35,117 nucleotides of DNA from Marichromatium bheemlicum (GCF_012276755.1 NZ_JAAXKX010000030.1:1-35117), one strand, 5' to 3'. Positions 22,650 through 31,670 are shown, numbered from the stretch's first letter. Notes: a model not told the origin generated them from the sequence alone. Program-made: numbers and translations.

Positions 22650-24158
22650 TCAGGTAAAGCGCAGCGAGAAACCGGCCGTCGTCAGTCGCTCGGCCTCTTG
22701 CTCCAGCTCCAGGCGGTTGAGCGGGTGGGCGTCGAGCCAACCGGCCGGGAAGTGCAGGGTGAGTGCGCGGTCGGCGGTCTCGATGTCGGGGCAGGGCTTG
22801 GGTTCGGTGGAGCGGGCGCGGCGCATCAGTACCGCCAGGCGCAGGATCAGGCAGAGACACTCGGTGCGTTCACGCAACGATTTGGGCAACGACTGGATCT
22901 CCTGGGTGGGGAACTTGCGTCGGTGACCGAGCACTAGGGCGGCGAGCACGGCCTGTTCGCGGTGGGTGAAGCCGGGCAGGTCGGCGTTGCGCAACAGGTA
23001 GGCGCCGTGCTTCTGGTACTGGCTGTGGGCGACCAGCAGTCCGATCTCGTGCAGCCGTGCCGCCCAGCCGAGCATCAACGCGTGCGCCGGGTCCTGCAGC
23101 GACCAGGGGGCGGCGAGTTGGCGCAGCAGGTCGAGCGCGCTGGCACGTACCCGTTGGGCATGGGCCTGGTCGATCTGGAACTGGCGCGAGAGGGTGGCGA
23201 CGGTGCGCTCGCGCACGTCCTCGAGCTGGTTGCGACCGGCCATCTCATAGATCAGTCCCTCGCGCAGGGCGTAGTCGCAGACCTGCAGGTGCTCGATGCC
23301 AAGGGTCTCGAAGACCGCGCACAGTACCGCCACCCCGCCGGCGAACACCGGCCGTCGCTCGTCCGAGAGCCCCTTGAAGTCGAGCGCGCTGACGCGTCCG
23401 CGGGCGACGATGGTCTGACGTAATCGAGTCAGCGCCGAGGCCGAGATGCCATCGTCGCACCAGCCCTCGGCGCGTATCACGGCGGCGATCGCGCGGATGG
23501 TCCCGGAGGTGCCGACGGCGGTCTGCCAGCGGTGTTGGCGAAAGAGTTCGCGCACCGGGCGGACCTCGAGTGCCCCGGCCAACGTCGCCTTCTCCATCGC
23601 CCGGGGGCTGATCTTGCCGTCGGCGAAATAGCGCTGTGACATGCTCACGCAGCCCATGTGCAGGCTCTCGCGCAGCCTTGGGGCGAAGCCCATGCCGATG
23701 ATGATCTCGGTGCTACCGCCGCCGATGTCGACGACCAAGCGGCGTTCGGTGCCGGCGGCGAGGCCATGGGCGACGCCAAGATAGATCAGTCGTGCCTCCT
23801 CGCGTCCGGCGATGACATCGACCGGGTGTCCGAGCGCGGTCTCGGCGCGCTCGACGAAGCCACTCTCGGGGGCGATCTGGCGTAGCGTGTTGGTGCCGAC
23901 GGCACGGACCGCGCCCGGCGGCAGGCTGCGCAGCCGCTGGCCGAAGCGTTCCAGGCAGGCGATCGCGCGGTCTTCGACCTCGGGGTCGAGACGCTTGTCG
24001 GGGCGCAGTCCGGCGCCGAGTCGGACCATCTCCTTGAGCCGGTCGGTGATGCGCATGTGACCGTCATCGACCTGGGCGACGATCATGTGAAAGCTGTTGG
24101 AGCCGAGGTCGACGGCGGCGACCATCTGAGGGGTCGGTTGAGGGGCGTCTGCGGGCAT
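22650..24158 (-). CDS. ppx: Exopolyphosphatase / guanosine pentaphosphatase family
   Basis: A 502-residue enzyme that shortens polyphosphate (Ppx) and may hydrolyse pppGpp (GppA activity). The actin-like ATPase fold shows VAAVDLGSNSFHMIVAQ near the N terminus (about 14-30), the GTNTLRQ loop, the second phosphate motif VVDIGGGSTEIIIG (about 142-155), and the C-terminal HD-type helical domain with GWAARLHEIG and HRKFPTQEI. The length matches long-form Ppx. The start is uncertain: ATG 24158 has no strong Shine-Dalgarno, and an upstream ATG at 24224 preceded by TTGGAG is possible. It is divergent from the chemoreceptor across a 525-bp gap with candidate regulatory sites. Confidence 0.87.
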   Translation of the reverse strand: MPADAPQPTPQMVAAVDLGSNSFHMIVAQVDDGHMRITDRLKEMVRLGAGLRPDKRLDPEVEDRAIACLERFGQRLRSLPPGAVRAVGTNTLRQIAPESGFVERAETALGHPVDVIAGREEARLIYLGVAHGLAAGTERRLVVDIGGGSTEIIIGMGFAPRLRESLHMGCVSMSQRYFADGKISPRAMEKATLAGALEVRPVRELFRQHRWQTAVGTSGTIRAIAAVIRAEGWCDDGISASALTRLRQTIVARGRVSALDFKGLSDERRPVFAGGVAVLCAVFETLGIEHLQVCDYALREGLIYEMAGRNQLEDVRERTVATLSRQFQIDQAHAQRVRASALDLLRQLAAPWSLQDPAHALMLGWAARLHEIGLLVAHSQYQKHGAYLLRNADLPGFTHREQAVLAALVLGHRRKFPTQEIQSLPKSLRERTECLCLILRLAVLMRRARSTEPKPCPDIETADRALTLHFPAGWLDAHPLNRLELEQEAERLTTAGFSLRFT

Positions 24159-24268
24159 CGGGGTGGCTTGATCGGAGGTGGACGAGGCGCGAAATGGTAA
24201 CAGATGCGCTGGCCTGCTCGTCATCTCCAAGAGTTGTGCCTACACGTCTGGTGTCATGTGGGCGTCAA

Positions 24269-24284
24269 AGTGAGCTATCTCACA
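24269..24284. promoter_or_regulatory. Candidate CRP/Vfr-like site between ppx and mcp
   Basis: AGTGA (24269-24273) and TCACA (24280-24284) with a 6-bp spacer match 9 of 10 conserved positions of the TGTGA-N6-TCACA dyad. It lies 111 bp upstream of the ppx ATG. Confidence 0.45.
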
Positions 24285-24318
24285 GTTTTGGAAGAAAAAA
24301 ACAGGACGCCAGGGTTGC

Positions 24319-24332
24319 TTGATCGCTGTCAA
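24319..24332. promoter_or_regulatory. Candidate FNR/Anr box between ppx and mcp
   Basis: TTGAT (24319-24323), CGCT, GTCAA (24328-24332) match 9 of 10 positions of TTGAT-N4-ATCAA. It is embedded in a slightly longer dyad, GCTTGA-N6-TCAAGC (24317-24334). Redox control would suit either neighbour, especially the haem-type chemoreceptor. The rest of the 24159-24683 gap holds no recognised gene. Confidence 0.4.
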
Positions 24333-24621
24333 GCATCGCTCTGTACAGCCTTGCGGGTTTTGTGGGTTGAGTGCAGAGTCGGTCGTTGCTGGAAGGCGCG
24401 TATCGCGCGAGGGTTTGAATGTGTTCGAGTATGGCCGGGGTCGCCGTTGACTGAGGTTGGGGCGCCGGCACGAGATCCAAACGGTTCGACTGGACGGGGT
24501 GCTCGGAATCCGAGACCGGCCGTGAGCGTGGACGAGAGGCTCGAGGAACGGGGTTGCCGATGGGGATGGCCTCGTGGCGTTCGACACGGGCACATGAGTG
24601 CCTTGTCGCGATCACACAAAA

Positions 24622-24648
24622 AATAGCGCGCACCAGAATGGCCGATTT
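24622..24648 (+). promoter_or_regulatory. Candidate sigma-28 (FliA) promoter for the chemoreceptor
   Basis: GCCGATTT at 24641-24648 matches 6 of 8 positions of the -10 GCCGATAA. With the standard 11-bp spacer the -35 is AATAGCGC (24622-24629), a weak match to TAAAGTTT. It lies 35 bp before the ATG, a sensible position for a motility gene. Confidence 0.35.
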
Positions 24649-24683
24649 CGACCGCCATTGACGAGGACTCACAGGTATCCGAC

Positions 24684-26300
24684 ATGCGACGTATCAATGA
24701 CCTGCCGATCTGGGTGCGCCTGATGGCCGCCATGTGGCTGATCCTGGTGCCGGCCTGGACCGGGATGATCTTCTGGGCTGCCAACGAGCAGCGCCAGACC
24801 GCCATCGATCAGGCAGCGGCCTTCGCCGACACCCTCCACGAGATGACCATGGCGGGGCTCACCACCCTGATGATCACCGGCACCATCTCCCAGCGGGCAG
24901 AATTCCTCGACCAGATCGTCGAGCTGCGCAACCTCAACGACCTGCGGGTGCTGCGCGGTCCCGGCGTGGCCGATCAGTACGGTCCGGGGACCCCTGAGGA
25001 GCAGCCGCGCGATGAGGTCGAGCGGCGGGTGATCGAGACCGGCGAATCCTATATGCAGCTCTCCGAGGACCACAGCGTGCTGCGTTCGGTGGCACCGGTT
25101 TTCGTGCGCGAGGACTATCTCGGCAAGAACTGCACCATGTGTCACTCGTTGCCGCCGGTCGACTCGGTGCTCGGCGCGGTGAGCATGGAGATCAGTCTCG
25201 ACGACGTCAACGCCAGTGTTGAGCGTTTCGGTATCAACATCTTCACCGTGGCCACCCTGCTCAGCCTCCCGGTGCTGTTGCTGCTCTATGTCTTCACCTC
25301 GCGTTTCGTCACTCGGCCGATGCGCCAGATGACCATGGGGCTACGCGGTATCGCCGACGGTGATGGCGACCTCACCCGGCGTCTACCGGTGAAGGGTAGT
25401 GACGAGATCGGCCAGGCCTCGAGCGCCTTCAACGCGATGATGGACAACTTCCGTGATCTCATCGCCCGGGTGCTCGACTCGACCACGCAACTGACCCAGG
25501 CCGCGCGCGATCTCGAATCGATCACCGAGATCACCGACTCGGGCTGCCGTCGGCAGCGTTCCGAGGTCGATCAGATGGCCACGGCCATGAACGAGATGAG
25601 TGCCACGGCGCAGGACATGGCGCAGAACGCCCAGCAAGGCGCCGAGGCTACGCGTGAGGCCAACGAGGCGGCGCAGGCGGGCATGAACGTGGTCTCCGGG
25701 ACCATGCAGCGCATCGAACAGCTCGCCGAGGAGATCCAGGACGCCTCGACGGTGATCCGCGACCTCGGTGCCGACAGCGACGAGATCGGTAAGGTCCTCG
25801 ATGTCATCCGCGGTATCGCCGAACAGACGAATCTGCTTGCGCTCAATGCCGCGATCGAGGCGGCCCGTGCCGGCGAGGCCGGGCGTGGCTTCGCGGTGGT
25901 CGCCGACGAGGTGCGCAACCTCGCCAATCGCACCCAGAACTCCACCCAGGAGATCCAGGCGATGATCGAGCGCCTGCAGCAGGCCAGCCGGCGTGCGGTG
26001 AGCGTGATGGACGAGAGTCGTGACCACGCCCAGCTCAGTCGCGAGAGCGCCGCCGAGGCCGAGACTGCTCTCAACGCCATTACCCAGGCCGTTGGCACCA
26101 TCAACGATGTCAACACCCTAGTGGCGAGCGCGGCCGAGGAACAGAGCGCGGTGGCCGAGGAGATCAACCGCAACGTGACCTCCATCTCTGACGTCTCCGA
26201 TCGCAACGCCGAGGGTGCCAAGCAGACCACCGACGCCTCGGACCGGCTGGCCAAGCTCGCCGCTGCGCTCGAGGACCTGGTCGGACGCTTCCGTATCTGA
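24684..26300 (+). CDS. Methyl-accepting chemotaxis protein with periplasmic c-type haem motif
   Basis: A 538-residue chemoreceptor. Membrane segment 1 is about residues 9-30 and segment 2 about 184-206. The periplasmic sensor between them carries C150-T-M-C153-H154, a c-type haem attachment motif, in a context ([22 protein letters not shown]) like the DUF3365/Tll0287-like sensor domains. HAMP follows (about 205-260), then a long cytoplasmic coiled coil with the CheA/CheW-binding hairpin tip [21 protein letters not shown] (about 378-398). There is no C-terminal CheR/CheB pentapeptide. Expected role: steering the cell by redox state, oxygen or nitric oxide, comparable to DcrA of Desulfovibrio. 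No che gene is adjacent. The ligand is an inference. Confidence 0.88.
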   Translation: MRRINDLPIWVRLMAAMWLILVPAWTGMIFWAANEQRQTAIDQAAAFADTLHEMTMAGLTTLMITGTISQRAEFLDQIVELRNLNDLRVLRGPGVADQYGPGTPEEQPRDEVERRVIETGESYMQLSEDHSVLRSVAPVFVREDYLGKNCTMCHSLPPVDSVLGAVSMEISLDDVNASVERFGINIFTVATLLSLPVLLLLYVFTSRFVTRPMRQMTMGLRGIADGDGDLTRRLPVKGSDEIGQASSAFNAMMDNFRDLIARVLDSTTQLTQAARDLESITEITDSGCRRQRSEVDQMATAMNEMSATAQDMAQNAQQGAEATREANEAAQAGMNVVSGTMQRIEQLAEEIQDASTVIRDLGADSDEIGKVLDVIRGIAEQTNLLALNAAIEAARAGEAGRGFAVVADEVRNLANRTQNSTQEIQAMIERLQQASRRAVSVMDESRDHAQLSRESAAEAETALNAITQAVGTINDVNTLVASAAEEQSAVAEEINRNVTSISDVSDRNAEGAKQTTDASDRLAKLAAALEDLVGRFRI

Positions 26301-26309
26301 CCCTGCCCA

Positions 26310-26347
26310 GCCTCCCTGTCCACGCCGACCGGCGTGGCCGGGGAGGC
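26310..26347. terminator. Strong bidirectional hairpin between mcp and the diguanylate cyclase gene
   Basis: The 17-nt arms 26310-26326 (GCCTCCC...CCACGCC) and 26331-26347 (GGCGTGG...GGGAGGC) pair with one wobble and one mismatch around a GACC loop. It exactly fills the gap between two convergent stop codons. It is the clearest terminator-type hairpin in the window, although no long T-run follows. Confidence 0.65.
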
Positions 26348-27388
26348 TCATCCCGCCGCCGGCGCCTCTCCCACCACGACCTGATCGCGTCCCGCCGACT
26401 TGGCACGATAGAGTGCCCGGTCGGCGCGTTCGATCAGCTCATCGGGGCGTTCGTGCGTGCGCGCCTCGACCACCCCTACCGAGGCGGTCACCGTTCCCAC
26501 CCCGCAGGCCGGCGGCTTCTGTCGGAAGCGGATCGCAGAGACCTGTTTGCGGATGCGCTCGGCGAGCTGTATCGCCGTCTCCAGGTCGCCGCGGACGATG
26601 GCCGCGAACTCCTCCCCGCCATAGCGCGCGACGAAGATCTGCTCGTTGCGTGATTCGCCGAGCAGTTGACCGGTGATCTGCAATACCCGGTCGCCCATCA
26701 GGTGACCGAAGGTGTCGTTGCATTGTTTGAAGTGATCGAGGTCGAGTAGCAGGAGGCAGGTCGGTGTTTCCTCGTCCTGCAGGGCGCGTAGCAGGGCGTG
26801 GTCGAAGGCGCGACGGTTGGGGATATTGGTCAGGGCATCGACCAGCGCGCGTTGTTGGGTGCGGGCCAGTTCCTGTTTGAGCAGCTCGACCTCGTCGCGG
26901 GCCGATTGCAGCTCGCCCTGGAATTCCTGGTGCATGCCCTCGACGGCGCGGGTGTCGGTGAGCAGCTGCGAGAGCGTCTCTTGGATCAGGCTCGGGTCGG
27001 AGGCCTGATCGAGGATCTGGCGGGCCTCGCGCAGCGAATCGCCATACTGTTGTGATCCGGCGATATTCTTGGCGACGGCGCGGGCGAGCTGAGCGACCAG
27101 GCTGACGAGCAGGTTCTGCGCCTTGGGGCTGTTGGGCAGGTAGTTCTTGATGAAGTACTTGAAGAACAGCGACTCGCTCTTCTGTGCGCTGTAGCTCCCG
27201 CCGACTGGGAACTCGGCGAGCAGCTCGCGGCTGAGCTCGGGGTTGAGTCCCTGGACGTGGGCATACCACAGGGCATAGTTGTAAGGGGTCGGGGGGATCC
27301 CGCGCTGAACCATCAGGGGGATGGCCTTGCGCAGGTAGTCGGCCGAGGTCTCCAGGTCCTCGTTGAATTCCATCATCTCTCGACTCAC
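26348..27388 (-). CDS. Diguanylate cyclase (GGDEF domain)
   Basis: Makes cyclic di-GMP from two GTP. The N-terminal 170 residues are helical and without membrane spans; MVQRGIPPTPYNYALWYAHVQGLNPEL (about 26-52) is a conserved N-terminal segment found in a group of soluble GGDEF proteins. A coiled coil (about 150-180) leads to the catalytic domain: ALTNIPNRRAFD, LLLDLDHFKQCND with the metal-binding Asp, and the active-site ARYGGEEFA. The product-inhibition site RxxD before it reads RNEQ, so feedback inhibition may be lost. The GTG at 27388 overlaps the preceding stop (GTGA); the ATG at 27376 is the alternative start. It is co-transcribed with an L,D-transpeptidase. Confidence 0.88.
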   Translation of the reverse strand: MSREMMEFNEDLETSADYLRKAIPLMVQRGIPPTPYNYALWYAHVQGLNPELSRELLAEFPVGGSYSAQKSESLFFKYFIKNYLPNSPKAQNLLVSLVAQLARAVAKNIAGSQQYGDSLREARQILDQASDPSLIQETLSQLLTDTRAVEGMHQEFQGELQSARDEVELLKQELARTQQRALVDALTNIPNRRAFDHALLRALQDEETPTCLLLLDLDHFKQCNDTFGHLMGDRVLQITGQLLGESRNEQIFVARYGGEEFAAIVRGDLETAIQLAERIRKQVSAIRFRQKPPACGVGTVTASVGVVEARTHERPDELIERADRALYRAKSAGRDQVVVGEAPAAG

Positions 27389-27948
27389 GGCAGGATGCGG
27401 ATCGGCGTGCCGTCACGCACCATGCGCCAGATCTCGTCCATCTCGTGGTCCTGGACCGCAATGCAGCCGTCGGTCCAGTCGCGTGTCGCGTATTCGCGTC
27501 GCACCCGTTCGGAGCGGATATGGTTGGGCTGGCCGTGGATCATGATCATCCCGCCGGGATCGTAGCCGAGTGCCCGTGCGGTGGCGCGGTCGCGCGCATT
27601 GGGGTAGGAGATATGGATGGACTTGTGGAAGTTGCTGTGTGGGTTGCGCCAGTCGAGCACATAGTCGCCGATCGGGGTGCGCTCGTCGCCGGAGCGGAAC
27701 TTGTGCCCCACCGGGGCGCCGCCGAGGGCGACACGATAGCTGCGTAGCAGGGTCTGGCCGTGCCACAGCTCGAGGGTGCGGCTGGACTTGTGCACCACCA
27801 CGCGGTCGGCCAGCTCTGGTTGAGGGGCGCTGGCGCAGCCGGCGAGGAGGACCAGGATCAACAGCGTCAGCCACGCTCGGTGTGTATGGGGCGCGTGTGG
27901 GCGCGGCCCGGTACAGGCTGGCGGGGGACACGAGGCATCGCGCGGCAT
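27385..27948 (-). CDS. L,D-transpeptidase lipoprotein (YkuD domain)
   Basis: A 187-residue cell-wall enzyme that would form 3-3 peptide cross-links or attach proteins to peptidoglycan. The N terminus has a basic, His-rich stretch, then LTLLILVLLAGCAS, a type II signal peptide with lipobox LLAGC, so it is a membrane-anchored lipoprotein. The YkuD domain runs from about residue 50, with MIMIHGQPN (catalytic-site His) and TDGCIAV (catalytic Cys) about 24 residues later. The usual SHGC is TDGC here, a known variation. The ATG at 27948 is preferred because AGGA lies 7 nt upstream and it gives a complete lipoprotein signal. It overlaps the downstream diguanylate cyclase by 4 bp. Confidence 0.85.
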   Translation of the reverse strand: MPRDASCPPPACTGPRPHAPHTHRAWLTLLILVLLAGCASAPQPELADRVVVHKSSRTLELWHGQTLLRSYRVALGGAPVGHKFRSGDERTPIGDYVLDWRNPHSNFHKSIHISYPNARDRATARALGYDPGGMIMIHGQPNHIRSERVRREYATRDWTDGCIAVQDHEMDEIWRMVRDGTPIRILP

Positions 27949-28081
27949 CGCTGGGTCCTGGTGGTGGCGTGTCGATATGAACTTATAGGGTGTGTGCGTT
28001 TGGATTCTAAGCAAGGCGGTGTCTTATTCACAGCGCTTTTCGACGCCACGCACAGCCTTGCGCGGCGCCGCCGAGGGCCGC

Positions 28082-29278
28082 TCAGAAGTGGGGCAGGGCA
28101 CGCATGAACAAGGTCTTGAGATAGGCGGTCTCGGGGATCGCCGGATGGACCGGGTGGTCCGGGCCTTGCTGACCGAGCTCGAGCAGCTGCAGGCTGCGCG
28201 CGCTCTTGCGCGCGGCCTGTTGTACGGTACGCTGGAAGCCGTCGCGACCCATGTGGAAGGAACACGAGGCGGTGACCAGGAGCCCACCCGGTTCGAGCAG
28301 CTCCAGGCCCAGGCGATTGAGGCGCTGATAGGCCTGGGTGCCGTCCTTCTCGTCCTTGCGGCGCTTGATGAAGGCCGGTGGGTCGAGGATCACGGTATCG
28401 AAGCGCGCACCCTGATCGCGTAGCTCGCGCAGCACCTCGAAGGCATCGCCCTGCAGCGGTCGGATACGATCGGCCAGGCCGTTGCGCGCGGCATTGGCCG
28501 CGACCCGTTCGAGGGCGCTGGCCGAGGCGTCGACGGTGGTGACCTGGCGGGCGCCGAGGTGTGCCGCGCGCAGGCTCCAGGCGCCGACATAGCTGCAGAC
28601 GTCGAGCACGCGTTCGCCGACCCCGTAGCGGGCGAGCCGCTGGCGGTTCTCGGCCTGATCGAAGAACCAGCCGGTCTTCTGCCCGGACAGCGGTGCGACC
28701 TCGAACGCCAGTCCGCCCTCGTCGAGCACCAGGGTATCGGCCGGCTCGCCGAGGGCGATCTCGACGCGTTGTTCGAGCCCTTCGAGCGCGCGTACCGCGG
28801 TGTCGTTGCGCAATACGATCGCACGCGGGCGCAGCACCTGCTCGAGCGCGGCGAGCAGCTCGGCGCGCACCCGCTCCATCCCGGCGGTGGTGATCTGCAC
28901 ACTGAGCAGGTCGCCGTAGCGGTCGACGATCAATCCCGGCAGTCCGTCGCTCTCGCCGAAGACCAGGCGGTAGTAAGGCCGCTCGTAGAGTCGCTCACGT
29001 AATGCCAGGGCGTCGCGGATGCGCTGGAGCCACAGCGCCGGGGTGAGGTGCTGCTCCGGGCTGCGGCTGACCAGACGAGCGCAGATCAGCGAGTGGGGAT
29101 TGGCATAACCGTGGCCGAGCCAACGCTCGCGGTTACTGAGGATGTCGACGGCCTGGCCGGGCTCGAGTTGCTTGAGCGGGGTCGCCTTGGTGTCGATTTC
29201 GTTGCTGTAGATCCAACAGTGGCCGGCGAGCAGTCGGCGTTCCTGGTCCTTGCGCAGCAGGATGGGTTGGGGATTCAT
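28082..29278 (-). CDS. rlmI: 23S rRNA (cytosine) methyltransferase, RlmI family
   Basis: A 398-residue SAM-dependent m5C methyltransferase, the length of E. coli RlmI (C1962 of 23S rRNA). An N-terminal PUA RNA-binding domain (RKDQERRLLAGHCWIYSNEI, about 10-29, to about 80) is followed by a central RlmI-type domain (YYRLVFGESDGLPGLIVDRYG) and the Rossmann methyltransferase domain with VLDVCSYVGAWSLRAA (motif I), TVDASASAL, VILDPPAFIKRRKD (motif IV) and VTASCSFHM with the catalytic-type Cys. The ATG at 29278 begins at the PUA domain; the frame extends upstream without homology. It is divergent from the DUF255 gene, and the 253-bp gap between them shows no recognisable element. Confidence 0.9.
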   Translation of the reverse strand: MNPQPILLRKDQERRLLAGHCWIYSNEIDTKATPLKQLEPGQAVDILSNRERWLGHGYANPHSLICARLVSRSPEQHLTPALWLQRIRDALALRERLYERPYYRLVFGESDGLPGLIVDRYGDLLSVQITTAGMERVRAELLAALEQVLRPRAIVLRNDTAVRALEGLEQRVEIALGEPADTLVLDEGGLAFEVAPLSGQKTGWFFDQAENRQRLARYGVGERVLDVCSYVGAWSLRAAHLGARQVTTVDASASALERVAANAARNGLADRIRPLQGDAFEVLRELRDQGARFDTVILDPPAFIKRRKDEKDGTQAYQRLNRLGLELLEPGGLLVTASCSFHMGRDGFQRTVQQAARKSARSLQLLELGQQGPDHPVHPAIPETAYLKTLFMRALPHF

Positions 29279-29531
29279 CGTTGCAGGTCTACCCGTTCTC
29301 TGGTGGTCGTCGGCATGTCTGGATGATGGCATCCGCGCCGTCGCCCGGTGGTGTGTCCGTGCCCGATCGGGCACTGGCGCGGCCCGTGCGCGCGCATCGA
29401 CCCTCAAGCCTACCAGAAGCGTCGCTGACGCGAGCTGCCATGGAAAGGTCGAGGTCGCGGTCCCACTGTTGAGAGACAGCCCCCGGATCCGTTCGCTCAA
29501 CGATCGCGACAGACCATGTAGAGGTAAGCCC

Positions 29532-31583
29532 ATGCCGAGCGTCACGCCCCCCGCCGCTGGCGGTCGTAACCGTCTCGATGGGGCCATCAGTCCCTATCTC
29601 CAGCAACACGCCGACAACCCCGTCGACTGGTGGCCCTGGTGCGACGAGGCGTTGGCGTGTGCGCGAGAGCAGGATCGGCCGATCCTGCTCTCGATCGGCT
29701 ACTCGGCCTGTCACTGGTGCCACGTGATGGCACACGAGTCCTTCGCCGACCCCGAGGTCGCAGCGCTGATGAATCGCGCCTTCGTCAACATCAAGGTCGA
29801 TCGCGAGCAGCGCCCCGACCTCGACGGGCTCTATCAGCGCGCCCATCAGCTGCTCAACGGCCGTGGTGGCGGTTGGCCACTGACCGTCTTCCTCGCGCCT
29901 GAGGATCTACGCCCCTTCTTCGCCGGGACCTATTTCCCGCCGACGCCACGCCACGGCCTGCCGGCCTTCACCCAGCTGCTCGCCGGGGTCGAACGCGCCT
30001 ACCGCGAACAACGCGACAAGATCCACCAGCAGGGCGAGAGCCTGGTCGAGGCGCTCGTCGCCCTCGAGCCCGAACGCGGCGTGCAGCTGCCCGAGCGTGC
30101 CCTGATCGGTGCGGCCCTCAACCAGCTCGCGGTGAGCTTCGACCCCGAGCACGGCGGTTTCGGGGGGGCACCCAAATTCCCGCATACCCCGGAGCTGGCG
30201 CTGCTGTTGCGCTGCGCGGCGCGCGGCGATCGCCCCGGCGAGGACGCGCCCGGGCCGTTGGAGATGGCCCGCGTCAGTCTCGAGCGGATGATCCGCGGCG
30301 GTCTCAACGATCAGCTCGGCGGCGGCTTCTGTCGCTACGCGGTCGATGGTCAGTGGATGATCCCGCACTTCGAGAAGATGCTCTACGACAATGCCGCGCT
30401 GCTCGCGCTCTGCTGCGATCTCTACGCCTGTACCGGCGAGCAGGTGTTTCGCAACGCCGCCGAGTCCACCGCCGACTGGGTACTGCGCGAGATGCAATCG
30501 CCCGAGGGGGGGTATTACTCGAGCCTGGATGCCGACAGCGAGGGCGAGGAAGGGCGCTTCTATCTGTGGGAGCGCGAGCAGGTCCGGGCGCTGCTGCCCG
30601 AGGCGGAGTATCGCCCCTTCGCCGCCGTCTACGGACTCGACCGGCCGCCGAACTTCGAGGGCCGCTGGCACCTGCACGGCCATCTCACCCCAGCGGCGGT
30701 GGCCGCCGCCCAGGGGCTGACCCTGGAGCAGGTGCGCTCGCTGCTCGGCGCAGCGCGTGCCACCCTGTTCGCCGCCCGTGAGCAGCGGGTGCACCCGGGC
30801 TGTGACGACAAGGTGCTCGGTGCCTGGAACGCGCTGATGATTGGTGCCATGGCCCGTGCCGCGCGGGTGCTCGAACGCGACGATTACCTGGAGTCGGCCG
30901 AGCAGGCGCTCGGCTGTGTGCGTGCGCGGTTGTGGCGTGAGGGACGGTTGCTGGCGAGCTATCGCGATGGTCGTGCCGACGTCGACGCCTACCTCGACGA
31001 TCATGCCCTGCTGCTCGCCGCGTTGCTCGATCTGCTGCAGACGCGCTGGTCGAGCGCCGACCTGGCGTTCGCCATCGAGCTGGCCGAGACCCTGCTCGCG
31101 CGCTTCCACGACCCCGAGGGTGGAGGCTTCTGGTTCACCGCGCATGATCACGAGTCCCTGATCCATCGCACCAAGCCGCTCGCCGACGAGACCCTGCCTG
31201 CGGGCAACGGGGTCGCGGCGCTGGCGCTGCAGCGTCTCGGTCACCTGATCGGCGAGCCGCGCTATCTCGCCGCCGCCGAGGGCACGCTGTACCTGGCCGC
31301 GCCCGCGATGCGTCGGCTGCCCCACGCCCACGCCACCCTGCTCTGCGCCCTTGATGAATGGCTCGATCCGCCCGAGCAGTTGGTGATCCGCGCCAGTGAC
31401 GCGCTGCTGGCGGGCTGGCGGCGCGAGGCGCAGCGCGGCTATCGCGCCGATCGGTTGGTGTTTGCCATCCCCGATGAGGCCGAGTCGCTGCCACCGCTGC
31501 TCGCGGCCATGGCACCCGGGCCGCGTCCGCGGGTCTATCGCTGTGTCGGCACTCACTGCGAGGCGCCGCGCGAGCAGCTCTGA
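29532..31583 (+). CDS. DUF255/YyaL-type thioredoxin-like protein with glycosidase-like barrel
   Basis: A 683-residue protein of the YyaL / SPATA20 family. The N-terminal thioredoxin-like domain starts at NRLDGAISPYLQQHADNPVDW and carries C60-H-W-C63 in SACHWCHVM. PLTVFLAPEDLRPFFAGTYFPP follows. A long alpha/alpha barrel continues (GGAPKFPH, DQLGGGFCRYAVDGQWMIPHFEKMLYDNA, LDADSEGEEGRFY, LADETLPAGNG). The family is widespread and its biochemical role is still unclear; redox and carbohydrate-related roles are proposed. No signal peptide is seen, so it is cytoplasmic. GAGG lies 8-9 nt before the ATG at 29532; upstream in-frame starts lack homology. Confidence 0.85.
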   Translation: MPSVTPPAAGGRNRLDGAISPYLQQHADNPVDWWPWCDEALACAREQDRPILLSIGYSACHWCHVMAHESFADPEVAALMNRAFVNIKVDREQRPDLDGLYQRAHQLLNGRGGGWPLTVFLAPEDLRPFFAGTYFPPTPRHGLPAFTQLLAGVERAYREQRDKIHQQGESLVEALVALEPERGVQLPERALIGAALNQLAVSFDPEHGGFGGAPKFPHTPELALLLRCAARGDRPGEDAPGPLEMARVSLERMIRGGLNDQLGGGFCRYAVDGQWMIPHFEKMLYDNAALLALCCDLYACTGEQVFRNAAESTADWVLREMQSPEGGYYSSLDADSEGEEGRFYLWEREQVRALLPEAEYRPFAAVYGLDRPPNFEGRWHLHGHLTPAAVAAAQGLTLEQVRSLLGAARATLFAAREQRVHPGCDDKVLGAWNALMIGAMARAARVLERDDYLESAEQALGCVRARLWREGRLLASYRDGRADVDAYLDDHALLLAALLDLLQTRWSSADLAFAIELAETLLARFHDPEGGGFWFTAHDHESLIHRTKPLADETLPAGNGVAALALQRLGHLIGEPRYLAAAEGTLYLAAPAMRRLPHAHATLLCALDEWLDPPEQLVIRASDALLAGWRREAQRGYRADRLVFAIPDEAESLPPLLAAMAPGPRPRVYRCVGTHCEAPREQL

Positions 31584-31606
31584 GCCGCGCGCCGCCCGCC
31601 CCCGAT

Positions 31607-31625
31607 GCGCCGCCACTGGCGGCGC
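31607..31625 (+). terminator. Perfect GC hairpin after the DUF255 gene
   Basis: GCGCCGCC (31607-31614) pairs with GGCGGCGC (31618-31625) around an ACT loop, 24 bp after the stop codon. There is no T-run; it may attenuate read-through into the methyltransferase gene. Confidence 0.45.
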
Positions 31626-31670
31626 GGCATCGAAATGAATGGATCGCCGCTGCGATCGAGGAGTCTTTGG

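Noticed and set aside
24204-24672. Open frames in the ppx-mcp gap on both strands
   Set aside because: No ribosome site, Arg/Pro/Thr-rich translations, and candidate regulatory dyads occupy the region.
27982-27987. TATAAG as -10 of the L,D-transpeptidase operon (minus strand)
   Set aside because: No acceptable -35 at 16-18 bp; the nearest TTGCTT is 21 bp away.
29907-31616. 569-codon minus-strand open frame opposite the DUF255 gene
   Set aside because: Shadow frame; the plus strand carries a full conserved family protein.
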